In this document: positions 1 through 7,622 of the stretch, piece after piece | How positions within the stretch are numbered: position 1 is the first letter of the stretch | Layout: the number at the start of each line of letters is the position of its first letter | Source: DATAXV01 sp036272915 | Lineage (GTDB): Bacteria > Chloroflexota > Dormibacteria > Dormibacterales > Dormibacteraceae | Direction of reading: 5' to 3' | DNA length: 48,943 bases | NCBI GenBank assembly: GCA_036272915.1 | Contig: DATAXV010000200.1 | Coordinates: 1 to 48,943, forward strand | Made by a program: the position numbers and the translations under genes | The notes under the pieces: model-generated | Database searches by the model: none | What the model saw: the letters and a program-made list of their open reading frames with translations, nothing else | What the model was told of the DNA's origin: nothing

Positions 1-26
1 GGGGACCGCGCGATCGCGCGGTCCCC
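1..26. terminator. Perfect 26-base palindrome at the window edge, likely terminator stem
   Basis: Bases 1-26 equal their own reverse complement (arms begin GGGGACCGCGCG). As RNA this could form a very stable G+C stem, although an uninterrupted palindrome leaves only a small loop. No U-tract follows. The position before the first gene suggests the terminator of a gene lying left of the window, or alternatively an operator for the gene at 65. The left context is missing, so the role is inferred. Confidence 0.5.
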
Positions 27-64
27 GTGGCGCGTTGACTGTGTGGAGACAAGGACACACGGTC

Positions 65-733
65 ATGCTGCGGGAGTTAGAGAGACGGCGCCTGGCGGCG
101 TCGAACGGCTGGCGGTTCACCGCCAAAGGACCGGCACCGACGGACCGCGTCCGCGGCTGGCCCTCGCTCGGCGAGGTCCACGCCATCGTCGATGGCGAGG
201 TCGAGGCGACGCCCTTCTGGGCCTTCGACGTCAAGGAGGATGGGCGCCTGCCGATGACGGTCAGGCGCACCACCGTCTACGTCCTCCCCCTGCCCAACCC
301 CGTCCCCTACGTCTCGGCGATCTTCGCCAACCTTCTGCCGGTCAACGCCGATGAGCAGGTCGCCTTCCGCGAGCTGGTCGGATCGATCACGCTCGGCGGC
401 ACGTGGCGTGGCGAGCCCACCCCCCAGGCCGAGGCCCCGGCGCCGGCCCACGGCGCCTACGCGGCCGACGACGGCTTCGCCCGCGAACTGCTCACCGACG
501 AGGTCCTCCGCGCCTGTCGCGAGCTGCCCGGCGCCCGGCGGCCCTACTTCGTGGATCCTCTCCGCCCCGACGGGCTCGGTTCCTGGTACGTCGACGGCGC
601 CCAGCTGGTGGCCGTCCGCGAACGCGCGCTGGGCAGCGCCTCCGGGCGCCGGCTGGTCGACGAGGCGACTGCGCTGGCCGGCCTCCTCCACACGTTCCCG
701 CGCGCGGTGCTGGCGCGGTCCGGCCGCCCCTGA
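65..733 (+). CDS. Conserved-looking protein of unknown function (222 aa)
   Basis: I do not recognise this family. The ATG at 65 is preceded by AAGGA at 51-55, a plausible ribosome binding site, so it is preferred over the in-frame TTG at 35 and GTG at 41. The protein starts with a basic stretch (LRELERRRLAAS), then a segment rich in beta-type residues (about 45-105, with TVYVLPLPNPVPYVSAIF), an Ala/Pro linker near 125-135, and a helical C-terminal part ending in a hydrophobic LAGLLHTFPRAVLA. There is no signal peptide or clear membrane span. The layout recalls small two-domain proteins in which one beta-rich module is repeated around a linker, but no function can be claimed. GC3 is high and even, which supports real coding. 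Confidence 0.75.
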   Translation: MLRELERRRLAASNGWRFTAKGPAPTDRVRGWPSLGEVHAIVDGEVEATPFWAFDVKEDGRLPMTVRRTTVYVLPLPNPVPYVSAIFANLLPVNADEQVAFRELVGSITLGGTWRGEPTPQAEAPAPAHGAYAADDGFARELLTDEVLRACRELPGARRPYFVDPLRPDGLGSWYVDGAQLVAVRERALGSASGRRLVDEATALAGLLHTFPRAVLARSGRP

Positions 734-771
734 GCGGACAAGGGCGGGCGGATCCCGGATCGCCCCCTACC

Positions 772-1188
772 ATGGTCTCGGTGCGAGATCACGTCTCTCT
801 GGTCCGGACCTCCGAGCTGTCGTCGGTCGCCGAGTACGCCTACGCGGCCACGGTCAGAGGCCCGGCCCGTCTGATCTACCTCGCCGGCGCCTGCCCGCTC
901 GACCATCGCGGCAGGACGGTCGCCGCCGGCGATGTCGCCGGCCAGGCCGAGCAGGTGATGACCAACCTCGAGGTCGCGCTCCGAGCGGCTGGCGCGGAGC
1001 TCGCGGACGTCGTCAAGACGACCGTCTTCGTGGCCTCGGACGACCAGGCCGATCTGGTCAAGGCGTGGAAGGTGGTCCGGCGCCGGTTCGGCGAGCACGA
1101 GCCTCCCAGCACCCTGCTCGGCGTCGCCGTCCTCGGGTACGACGACCAGCTGGTCGAGGTCGAGGCGGTCGCCGCGGTCGCGGAGTAG
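772..1188 (+). CDS. RidA (YjgF/YER057c/UK114) family protein
   Basis: This 138-residue protein has the RidA fold pattern: an early VSLVRTSELSS strand region, IYLAGACPLD (the usual start of the conserved core), GDVAGQAEQVMTNLEVALRAAGAELADVVKTTVFV, and the C-terminal PPSTLLGVAVLGYDDQLVEVEAVAAV. RidA proteins are trimeric deaminases of reactive enamine/imine intermediates. The arginine that binds the carboxylate in true RidA normally lies just before the C-terminal VEIE motif, in a sequence such as P.R; here that place reads PPSTLLGV with no arginine. It is therefore more likely one of the Rid subfamilies of unknown substrate. The length is typical. It follows the unknown gene by 38 bases and converges with the TetR gene at 1204. 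Confidence 0.85.
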   Translation: MVSVRDHVSLVRTSELSSVAEYAYAATVRGPARLIYLAGACPLDHRGRTVAAGDVAGQAEQVMTNLEVALRAAGAELADVVKTTVFVASDDQADLVKAWKVVRRRFGEHEPPSTLLGVAVLGYDDQLVEVEAVAAVAE

Positions 1189-1203
1189 CAGGCGGACCCT
1201 GCG

Positions 1204-1791
1204 TCAGGCGGGGGGCAAGGAGCGGTACAGCTCGATGTAGCGCTCGACCGCCTCATCCACGGCGGGCCGGTCACCGGTCGCCAGCAGATCCAGCAGCAGG
1301 CCCCGCATCACCGCCACCCCGAGGCGAGCGTCGGCCCTCGCCGACCCCTCGTCGAGCCCCGCGCTGATCGCGTACGCGGCCGCCGCGTCGACCCAGGCGT
1401 CGACGACACCGTCCAGGAATCCGGCGGTGCCCGGCCGCCCCTGCAGCGCCAGGCCGTAGATCTCGAAGAAGAGGCGCTCCTGGGCGGACAACCCAGGGTC
1501 GGCCAGACGGCGCCACATGGTCCCTATGATCTCGACCGGACCCACCGCAGAGCCTGAGAGAAGCTGCGCCAGGAAGGCGCGCTGCGCCTGCTCGACCGCC
1601 TGGACGACGGCGACCTCGAGGCCCTCCTTCGACCCGAAGTGGTAGATCAGCATGCGGTGGCTGGTGCCGATCGCGGCGGCCAGCTCGCGCAGGGAGAGGT
1701 CGCTGATCCCGCGCTCCTCGACCTGGCTCAGCACCGCCCTGAGCAGCCGGGCGCGCGCGTCCTCGCCCGTCCCGCGCCGGCTGCCGGTCAT
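1204..1791 (-). CDS. TetR/AcrR family transcriptional regulator
   Basis: The protein has 195 residues from the ATG at 1791. The N-terminal helix-turn-helix is clear: ARLLRAVLSQVEERGISDLSLRELAAAIGTSHRMLIYHFGSKEGL, about residues 10-55, with the usual aromatic pair (YHF) in the recognition helix. The remaining 140 residues are alpha-helical and form the ligand and dimer domain. Longer in-frame starts up to 1926 run into the gap and lack TetR similarity. It is divergent from the ATP-grasp gene at 1937 and separated from it by about 145 bases, so it could control that operon, itself, or both. The ligand is unknown. Confidence 0.9.
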   Translation of the reverse strand: MTGSRRGTGEDARARLLRAVLSQVEERGISDLSLRELAAAIGTSHRMLIYHFGSKEGLEVAVVQAVEQAQRAFLAQLLSGSAVGPVEIIGTMWRRLADPGLSAQERLFFEIYGLALQGRPGTAGFLDGVVDAWVDAAAAYAISAGLDEGSARADARLGVAVMRGLLLDLLATGDRPAVDEAVERYIELYRSLPPA

Positions 1792-1936
1792 GGCGGACGA
1801 GCCTACCAGCCGGTGCGTCCTGGGCCGCCCACGCCTCACCGCGGACCGCCGCTGCGTCAGATCACACGACGCCGGCACCGGGCCATTCGGTCGGGCCGCA
1901 CCAGGCTCCGCGCGGCGGGCGTTCATAGAGTGCTTG

Positions 1937-3409
1937 GTGAGGGTGGAAGCGCAGGAGTGGTTCCCTGATTCCGGGTCGGAGGCCGCCGCATTCGACGAGA
2001 TGACGCTGGCCGGGGGCCGTCCCCGCCCGCTCTACCGACGCCTGCATCGCTCGCTGGAGCGGGTGGGACGCGCCGGGCTGGGGCGTCGCCAGGTCCTCGC
2101 CAGGCGCGCCTTCCGCGACCAGGGGGTCACCTTCACCGTGACCAGGGGCGCCGGGGATCGGGAGAAGCTGTTTCCCTTCGATCCGATCCCGCGGATCATC
2201 GACGAGGCGACCTGGGCCGGCGTCGACGCAGGGTTGCGGCAGAGGGTGCGCGCCCTCAACCACTTCCTTGACGACGTCTACGGCCGGCAGCTGATCCTGC
2301 GCCAGGGCCGGGTCCCGGCCGACGTCGTGCTGTCCTCCACCGGCTTCCGCCGGGAGTTGATGGGGCTGGTCAGGCCGGACTCGCTTCGGGCCCACGTCGC
2401 CGGCATCGACCTGGTCCGCGATGTCGACGGGACCTTCCTGGTCCTCGAGGACAATCTGCGGACACCCTCCGGCATGTCCTACCTGCTCGCCAACCGGCGC
2501 GTCGAGAAGCGCGTCTTCCCCGAACTCTTCGCCGGCTACGACGTACGCCCGGTGGAGGAGGTGGGCCACCGGCTCGTCTCGCTCCTTCGGGGCCTGGCTG
2601 CGCCGCGGGTGGCGGACCCGACCGTGGTGGTGCTGACTCCGGGGACCTTCAACTCCGCCTACTTCGAGCATCTCTACCTGGCCAAGCAGATGGGGGTCGA
2701 GCTGGTGGTGGGCTCGGACCTGATCGTCGACGACGGCAGGGTCTGGATGCGGACCACGACCGGCCCCCGCCCGGTCCATGTCATCTACCGGCGGATGGAC
2801 GACGAGTTCCTCGACCCCGTGCACGGGCGCGCCGACAGCGTCATCGGGGTACCCGGCCTGATCGGAGCCCACGTCGCCGGCAACGTCATCCTCGCCAACG
2901 GCCTCGGCAACGGCGTCGCCGACGACAAGGCGGTGTACGCCTTCGTCCCCGAGATGATCCGCTACTACCTGGGCGAGGAGCCGGTCCTGCCCAATGTGCC
3001 CACCTACCTCTGCCAGCGAGCCGGAGACCTCGACCACGTGCTCCAGAACCTGCCCCGTCTGGTCGTCAAGACCGTCGCCGGGTCGGGTGGCTACGGCATG
3101 CTGATCGGGCCCGCCTCGACAGCAGCCCAGCGCGATCGGATGGCAAGGCGGATCAGGGCCCGCCCTCGCGACTTCATCGCCCAGCCGGTCATCAACCTCT
3201 CGATGCAGGCCGCGCTCGTCGACGGCCGGTTGGCGAGCCGGCACCAGGACCTCCGCCCATTCGTCCTCAGCGGACCCGACCCCTGGGTCACGCCCGGCGG
3301 GCTGACCCGTGTCGCCCTCCGCGCCGGCTCGCTGGTCGTCAACAGCTCCCAGGGAGGCGGCAGCCGGGACACGTGGGTGGTGAGGGGACGCGATGCCGCT
3401 GCTCAGTAG
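1937..3409 (+). CDS. Circularly permuted ATP-grasp protein (DUF404/DUF407 type)
   Basis: The protein is about 490 residues, the usual family size. Recognisable blocks are FDEM...GRPRPLYRRL near the N-terminus, FDPIPRIIDEATWAGVDAGLRQRVRALNHFLDDVYG, LEDNLRTPSGMSYLLANRRV, and near the end KTVAGSGGYGMLIGP, RDFIAQPVINLS and an RPFVL-type ATP-grasp strand. Proteins of this class carry a rearranged ATP-grasp fold and are thought to join a carboxylate to an amine in a peptide or modified metabolite. The start is uncertain: GTG at 1937 or 1943, or TTG at 1934, because no good binding site is visible; ATG 2000 would cut into the conserved FDEM block. It overlaps the next gene by 17 bases. Together with the alpha-E and transglutaminase genes it forms a widely conserved trio (Iyer and colleagues discussed these as amidoligase systems). 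The exact substrate is unknown. Confidence 0.9.
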   Translation: MRVEAQEWFPDSGSEAAAFDEMTLAGGRPRPLYRRLHRSLERVGRAGLGRRQVLARRAFRDQGVTFTVTRGAGDREKLFPFDPIPRIIDEATWAGVDAGLRQRVRALNHFLDDVYGRQLILRQGRVPADVVLSSTGFRRELMGLVRPDSLRAHVAGIDLVRDVDGTFLVLEDNLRTPSGMSYLLANRRVEKRVFPELFAGYDVRPVEEVGHRLVSLLRGLAAPRVADPTVVVLTPGTFNSAYFEHLYLAKQMGVELVVGSDLIVDDGRVWMRTTTGPRPVHVIYRRMDDEFLDPVHGRADSVIGVPGLIGAHVAGNVILANGLGNGVADDKAVYAFVPEMIRYYLGEEPVLPNVPTYLCQRAGDLDHVLQNLPRLVVKTVAGSGGYGMLIGPASTAAQRDRMARRIRARPRDFIAQPVINLSMQAALVDGRLASRHQDLRPFVLSGPDPWVTPGGLTRVALRAGSLVVNSSQGGGSRDTWVVRGRDAAAQ

Positions 3410-4355
3410 CGCCGCCTCCACCCTTCACGCCTTCGGCCGCGACCTGGAGTCGACCGAGCACCTGGCCCGGATCCTCCGAATCCACCTGGAGCTGTCTCTA
3501 GACGGTGGCGCGGTTCCGGGAGGGAGATTCTGGCCCCGTTTCCTGCTCCTCGCCGGCTGGCCGGCGATGCCGGAGGCGACGGCGAGCCAGGCGGTCGAAA
3601 CGGCGATCGCGGGGCCCACCGGCCCGTCGCTGCGGGGCTCGGTGGACGCGGTCCGGCTGGCGGCGCAGGCGATCCGGCCGCGGCTGTCGACGGAGATCTA
3701 CGAGCAGGTCAACTCGCTGTACTGGCGGACTCGAGAGGGCGCGCGCGACGGGCAGCTCCAATCCTTCCTCCACGACGTCGAGCTCACCACCCAGCTCATC
3801 GGCGGCCTGGTCGACGACACCATGACCCACGACCATGCCTGGAGCTTCGTCCGCCTCGGCCGCCACCTGACCCGGTCCCGAAACGTGGCCCGCCTGGTGA
3901 CGCGCAAGGCCGGCGGCCTGATCGCGGCGGCCGACACGGCGGTTGCCTGGAGTGGCGTGCTGCGGTGCTGCAGCGCCTTCGAGGCGTTCCGGCTGGCCAC
4001 CGCCGAGCACGTCGGCCGCGACGCCGTCATCCGCTTCCTCCTCCTCCATCCCTCCAGTCCGCAGGCCGTCCACTTCTGTCTCGAGGAGACGTTGACCGCG
4101 GTGCGTCAGATCGACGGAGGCCGGCGAAGCGGCGCTGATCACGCCGTCGGCCAGTTGCTTGCCCTGCTGCTGGATGGTGCCCAGGAGCCGATCCGTCGCC
4201 CGGAGCTGTTCGGCTTCCGCTTCGAGCGGCTCTGCGGAACCGTTTCCGAGGCGCTCGATCGGACCTACTTCGCGCCCGCCGCCCAGGCCCACCGGGCGGC
4301 GCCGGCATTCAGGGTCCAGAGCCAGCAGCAGCAGCAGACCGCGATCGGGAGCTGA
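3393..4355 (+). CDS. Alpha-E domain protein (DUF403)
   Basis: This protein has 320 residues. The N-terminal LHAFGRDLESTEHLARILRIHLEL matches the family opening (normally LYWLGRYLERAENTARLL), in which the paired E/R residues are the alpha-E hallmark. The same type of helix recurs as FVRLGRHLTRSRNVARLVTRK near residue 150. It is all-helical and has no signal peptide. The family almost always follows a permuted ATP-grasp protein and precedes a transglutaminase, as here: it overlaps the ATP-grasp gene by 17 bases and lies 5 bases before the transglutaminase. Its biochemical role is not established. A Gln-rich end (QSQQQQQ) is a low-complexity tail. Confidence 0.88.
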   Translation: MPLLSSAASTLHAFGRDLESTEHLARILRIHLELSLDGGAVPGGRFWPRFLLLAGWPAMPEATASQAVETAIAGPTGPSLRGSVDAVRLAAQAIRPRLSTEIYEQVNSLYWRTREGARDGQLQSFLHDVELTTQLIGGLVDDTMTHDHAWSFVRLGRHLTRSRNVARLVTRKAGGLIAAADTAVAWSGVLRCCSAFEAFRLATAEHVGRDAVIRFLLLHPSSPQAVHFCLEETLTAVRQIDGGRRSGADHAVGQLLALLLDGAQEPIRRPELFGFRFERLCGTVSEALDRTYFAPAAQAHRAAPAFRVQSQQQQQTAIGS

Positions 4356-4360
4356 CGCGA

Positions 4361-5173
4361 ATGCGCCTCGAGATCGTCCACGAGACCCGCTACCGCTACC
4401 CGGGGATGGTGCGGGAGGCGCACATGGCGCTGCGTATGCGTCCGCTCGACGGGGCCGGCCAGCGGGTCCTCCATCACCAGGTCGAGCTTGGGCCGAAGAC
4501 CCATGTCCGGCGTTTCGTGGATGGGTTCGGCAACCACGTCCACACCTTCGATCAGCTGACCGCCCACGACCACCTCGACGTGATCAGCCGGGCGACTGTC
4601 GAGACCGGGGTCGCGGGGCGGCCGCGGCTGAATCCCGTCTGGCCGGCCGACCTCCTACTGTTCCGATCACCCGTGGTGGAGACGGCAAGGGTGCGCCGGC
4701 TGGCCCGGGACGTGACCGCGGCAGCGGGAACCGTTGAGGAGGCGGTGCTGCAGCGGCTGACCGATGCCATCGCCGCCCGGCTCACGTACAGGCAGGACTC
4801 GACCACGATCTCCACGGACGCCGATGAGGTCCTCCGTCACGGCTACGGCGTCTGCCAGGACTTCGCTCACGTCTTCATCGCCGCCGCCCGCTTCCTGGGG
4901 GTGCCTGCCCGGTACGTCAGCGGCTATGTCCACACGGGCGGCGAGGCGCCCGTCGAGGGCGCCTCCCACGCCTGGGCCGAGGCCATGGTCCCCGGTGCCG
5001 GGTGGACTCCCTTCGACCCCACGCATCCCTCCCTCGCGCACGACCACTACGTTCGCGTCGCGACCGGTCGCGACTACCAGGACGCGGCTCCCACCCGCGG
5101 CGTGTACATCGGTCCTCCCGGCAGCGATCTGCGGGTCTCGGTGGTCACCACGGCGCTGCCCACGCCGGTCTGA
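4361..5173 (+). CDS. Transglutaminase-like cysteine protease/transferase
   Basis: The protein has 270 residues. It begins with the N-terminal beta domain of bacterial transglutaminases (MRLEIVHETRYRYPGMVREAH). The core holds the papain-like triad: Cys165 in YGVCQDFAHVF, His203 in ASHAWAEA and Asp219 in WTPFDPTH. All three are intact, so the enzyme should be active, as a peptidase or an acyl transferase. There is no export signal, which suggests action in the cytoplasm on the product of the ATP-grasp partner. It is the last gene of the trio and starts 5 bases after the alpha-E stop codon. Whether it matures, cleaves or crosslinks a peptide is inference. Confidence 0.9.
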   Translation: MRLEIVHETRYRYPGMVREAHMALRMRPLDGAGQRVLHHQVELGPKTHVRRFVDGFGNHVHTFDQLTAHDHLDVISRATVETGVAGRPRLNPVWPADLLLFRSPVVETARVRRLARDVTAAAGTVEEAVLQRLTDAIAARLTYRQDSTTISTDADEVLRHGYGVCQDFAHVFIAAARFLGVPARYVSGYVHTGGEAPVEGASHAWAEAMVPGAGWTPFDPTHPSLAHDHYVRVATGRDYQDAAPTRGVYIGPPGSDLRVSVVTTALPTPV

Positions 5174-5263
5174 CGGCAGGACACGGAGGGGCTCGCGACG
5201 GCTGGTTCCGGACGCGTCGCGCCACCGCGCAAACTCGATAGGCACGGTTGCCATCCGACCATC

Positions 5264-5304
5264 TACACTTCTAGACCGCGACCACCTGAACGGGTGCAGG
5301 GAGG
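5264..5304 (+). promoter_or_regulatory. Promoter -10 box and Shine-Dalgarno for the M20 peptidase
   Basis: TACACT at 5264-5269 is a good -10 candidate. A strong ribosome binding site, GGGAGGT around 5299-5305, sits about 6 bases before the TTG at 5311 and decides that start. No convincing -35 was seen. The preceding stretch from 5174 holds no gene. Confidence 0.4.
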
Positions 5305-5310
5305 TAGATT

Positions 5311-6468
5311 TTGGCCGAGCAAGGCATCGGGGAGGTGCGGGAGTTGCTGGCGGACCTTGTCCGCATACCCAGCGTCAACCCGCGCGATGGAGAAGGTCCG
5401 GCCGAGGGTGCCGTTGGAGAGTTCGTCGCAGGCTGGCTGCGGGAGGCCGGGCTGGACGTCTCGATGCAGCAGGCGCTGCCCGGACGCTACAACATAATCG
5501 CCCGCCTGCCGGGGCGGGACAGGAAGCGGGCGCTCCTGCTGGAGAGCCATCTGGACACCGTCGAGGTGGGCGGCATGACCAGCCCGCCGTTCGATGCCAT
5601 GGTCCGTGGCGGGCGGCTCTATGGTCGCGGCTCCTGCGACGGCAAGGGCTCCTTGGCGGCGTTCATGCTCGCCCTGCGGGACCTGGCGCGGAACGCCGAC
5701 GAGCCGCCGCTGGAGGTGATCCTGGCGGCCGTCATCGACGAGGAGTACCTCGGCCGCGGCATCGTCCACTTCCTCGAGCACTGGGACTCGGAGCAGACCA
5801 TCGCCGGCGCCGTGGTCAGCGCCCCGACCCAGCTGCGCATCGTCCTCGGCAACAAGGGCCTGCTCCGCTTCCGGGTCAGGGCCAGCGGCCGGAGCGCCCA
5901 CAGCGCCCAGCCCTGGGAGGGCGACAACGCCATCGACCGGATGGCCGACGTGCTCGAGTACGTCAAGAACAACCTGGCCCAGGAGCTGACCCGGGTCAAC
6001 GACAAGCTGGTCGGCCAGCCGACGCTGGTCCCGACCCTGATCGAGGGCGGCACCGGCGCCAACATGATCCCCCACGAGTGCTTCATCACCCTCGACCGCC
6101 GGACCATCCCGGGCGAGGACGCGATGCACATCTGGCGCCGCTACAAGGTCGCCCTTGAGGCGATCGCGCCGGGCAAGGTCGAGGTCCAGGCGCCGATCAC
6201 CGTGTCCGAGGCGGTGGCGACGCCGCGCGGCGCCGGCATCGTCGCGGCCCTGACCAGGACCCTGGCCGAGAACGATCTGGAGACGCGCGTGACCGGGGTG
6301 AACTTCGGGAGCGACGCCGGCCGCCTGGGCCGGGCCAACATCCCCTGCGTCCTCTGGGGACCCGGCTCGAACAGCGAGTCGCACCAGCCCAGCGAGTCGG
6401 TCGAGCTGACCGAGGTGGGGACCGCGGCCGACCTCGTACGGACGCTCGCGGCCCGCTTTAGCCTGTGA
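5311..6468 (+). CDS. M20 family metallopeptidase (ArgE/DapE/carboxypeptidase G2 type)
   Basis: This 385-residue cytoplasmic enzyme has the M20 dinuclear zinc signature: His80 and Asp82 in LESHLDTV, Asp110 in GRGSCDGKGSLAAF (bridging residue), and the acidic pair Glu144/Glu145 in VIDEEYLGRG (general base and ligand). The C-terminal GSDAGRLGRANIPCVLWGPG and the SHQPSESVEL block supply the last ligand and substrate contacts. A dimerisation domain lies between (about 185-290). M20 enzymes hydrolyse amide bonds in N-acyl amino acids, dipeptides or carbamoyl compounds; sequence alone does not give the substrate. The start is TTG with an excellent ribosome binding site. Its last four bases (GTGA) are shared with the next gene, so the two are translationally coupled. 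Confidence 0.92.
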   Translation: MAEQGIGEVRELLADLVRIPSVNPRDGEGPAEGAVGEFVAGWLREAGLDVSMQQALPGRYNIIARLPGRDRKRALLLESHLDTVEVGGMTSPPFDAMVRGGRLYGRGSCDGKGSLAAFMLALRDLARNADEPPLEVILAAVIDEEYLGRGIVHFLEHWDSEQTIAGAVVSAPTQLRIVLGNKGLLRFRVRASGRSAHSAQPWEGDNAIDRMADVLEYVKNNLAQELTRVNDKLVGQPTLVPTLIEGGTGANMIPHECFITLDRRTIPGEDAMHIWRRYKVALEAIAPGKVEVQAPITVSEAVATPRGAGIVAALTRTLAENDLETRVTGVNFGSDAGRLGRANIPCVLWGPGSNSESHQPSESVELTEVGTAADLVRTLAARFSL

Positions 6469-7490
6469 GTGTGAGCACGACACAGGGCGTACTGCTGGAG
6501 CGGCCGAGGAAGCTGGAGCTGGCGCGGCTGGCCGCGCCCGAGGCGGGCGCGGACGAGGCCCTCGTCCGCCTCCGGCTGGCCGGGATCTGCGGGTCCGATC
6601 TCAGCGCCTACCGGGGCACGTCGCCGCAGGTCAGCTATCCGCGCGTCATCGGCCACGAGCTCCTGGTCGACGTCGTCGACGGCGGCCCCCGTCCCGAGCT
6701 CACCGGCCGGCGGGCCGTGGTCGAGCCGCTGGTCGCCTGCGGACGCTGCCGCGTCTGCCTTTCCGGGCGGCGCAACTGCTGCCCCGAGCTGCGGGTGCTC
6801 GGCGTCCACGTCGACGGCGGTATGCGCGAGGAGACGGCGCTGCCCGCCGCCCTCCTCCACCCCGTGCCCGAGGACATGCCCGACGAGGTCGCGGTGCTGG
6901 CCGAACCGACCACGGTCGCCTACCGGGCGGTCCAGCGCTCGGCGGTCGAGGCGGGCCGGACCGCGGTCGTCTTCGGCGCCGGCAGCATCGGTCTGCTCAT
7001 CGCCCAGCTGGTGATGCGGGCGAGGGGCTGCCGGGCCCTGGTCGTCGACATCGATCCCTGGCGCCTCGACGTCGCCGCCCAGCTCGGCGCCACGCCGATC
7101 GACGCTGGGGAGACCGACGTCGCCGCCCGGGTGGCGGAGCTCACCGGCGGCGAGATGGCGGCCGCCGTCTTCGAGGCGACTGGCAACGAGAACTGCACCC
7201 GCCAGACGACGGACGTGGTCGGCTACACCGGTCGCATCGTCCTCGTCGGCTGGAACCACGGCCCGGTCGTCTTCGACACCGTGGTCCTGACCCGGAAGGA
7301 GGCGGAGGTCTTCGCCAGCCGGAACAGCACCGGCGCCTTCCCCCCGGTCATCCAGCTGCTCGCCGACGGCGCCATCGACACCGCCCGCATGATCACGCAT
7401 CGCTTCTCGCTGGCCGAGGCGGGACCGGCACTGGAGCTCCTCGACGGTGGTGGCGAGCACGCCCTCAAGGTGCTGATCGGAGGCGCCTGA
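6465..7490 (+). CDS. Zinc-dependent medium-chain dehydrogenase (sorbitol/threonine dehydrogenase-like)
   Basis: The protein is 341 residues. Catalytic zinc ligands are Cys42 (GICGSDL) and His64-Glu65 (VIGHELLVD). The structural zinc loop is CGRCRVCLSGRRNCC (Cys92, 95, 98 and 105/106), and the catalytic-domain Glu sits in LAEPTTVAYRA. The Rossmann motif is GAGSIG at 171-176, followed by VVDID (acidic end, favouring NAD). It should oxidise a secondary alcohol of a polyol, amino acid or sugar acid. The start is GTG at 6465 within the GTGA overlap; another GTG at 6471 is possible. The coupling to an M20 peptidase suggests both act on one compound, for example release of an amide-linked hydroxy acid and its oxidation, but that is inference. 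Confidence 0.92.
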   Translation: MSVSTTQGVLLERPRKLELARLAAPEAGADEALVRLRLAGICGSDLSAYRGTSPQVSYPRVIGHELLVDVVDGGPRPELTGRRAVVEPLVACGRCRVCLSGRRNCCPELRVLGVHVDGGMREETALPAALLHPVPEDMPDEVAVLAEPTTVAYRAVQRSAVEAGRTAVVFGAGSIGLLIAQLVMRARGCRALVVDIDPWRLDVAAQLGATPIDAGETDVAARVAELTGGEMAAAVFEATGNENCTRQTTDVVGYTGRIVLVGWNHGPVVFDTVVLTRKEAEVFASRNSTGAFPPVIQLLADGAIDTARMITHRFSLAEAGPALELLDGGGEHALKVLIGGA

Positions 7491-7520
7491 CCCGGACGCT
7501 CCGGGACAGTGGGCCAGGGC

Positions 7521-7539
7521 CCGGGACCATATGTCCCGG
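7521..7539. promoter_or_regulatory. Inverted repeat before the mce operon, candidate operator
   Basis: The sequence CCGGGAC-CATAT-GTCCCGG has perfect 7-base arms around a 5-base centre. It lies between the dehydrogenase stop (7490) and the first permease start, where the promoter of the Mce operon should be. It resembles the GGGAC...GTCCC dyad of DosR-type sites but has a 5-base rather than 4-base centre, so another regulator is more likely. Confidence 0.45.
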
Positions 7540-7622
7540 CGCCGTCTGCGAAAATACCCCGATCACTTCGCCGACCCCAGACGTCGGTAAGGGTGGAGGA
7601 GGCAGGCGCCCTGATTGGCAGC

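Noticed and set aside
1862..3421. 519-codon open frame on the minus strand
   Set aside because: It lies fully opposite the clearly recognised ATP-grasp gene and has no family features. High GC makes long shadow frames common.
7521..7539. DosR box
   Set aside because: The arms GGGAC...GTCCC resemble it, but the centre is five bases and not four, and no DosR/DosS genes are in view.
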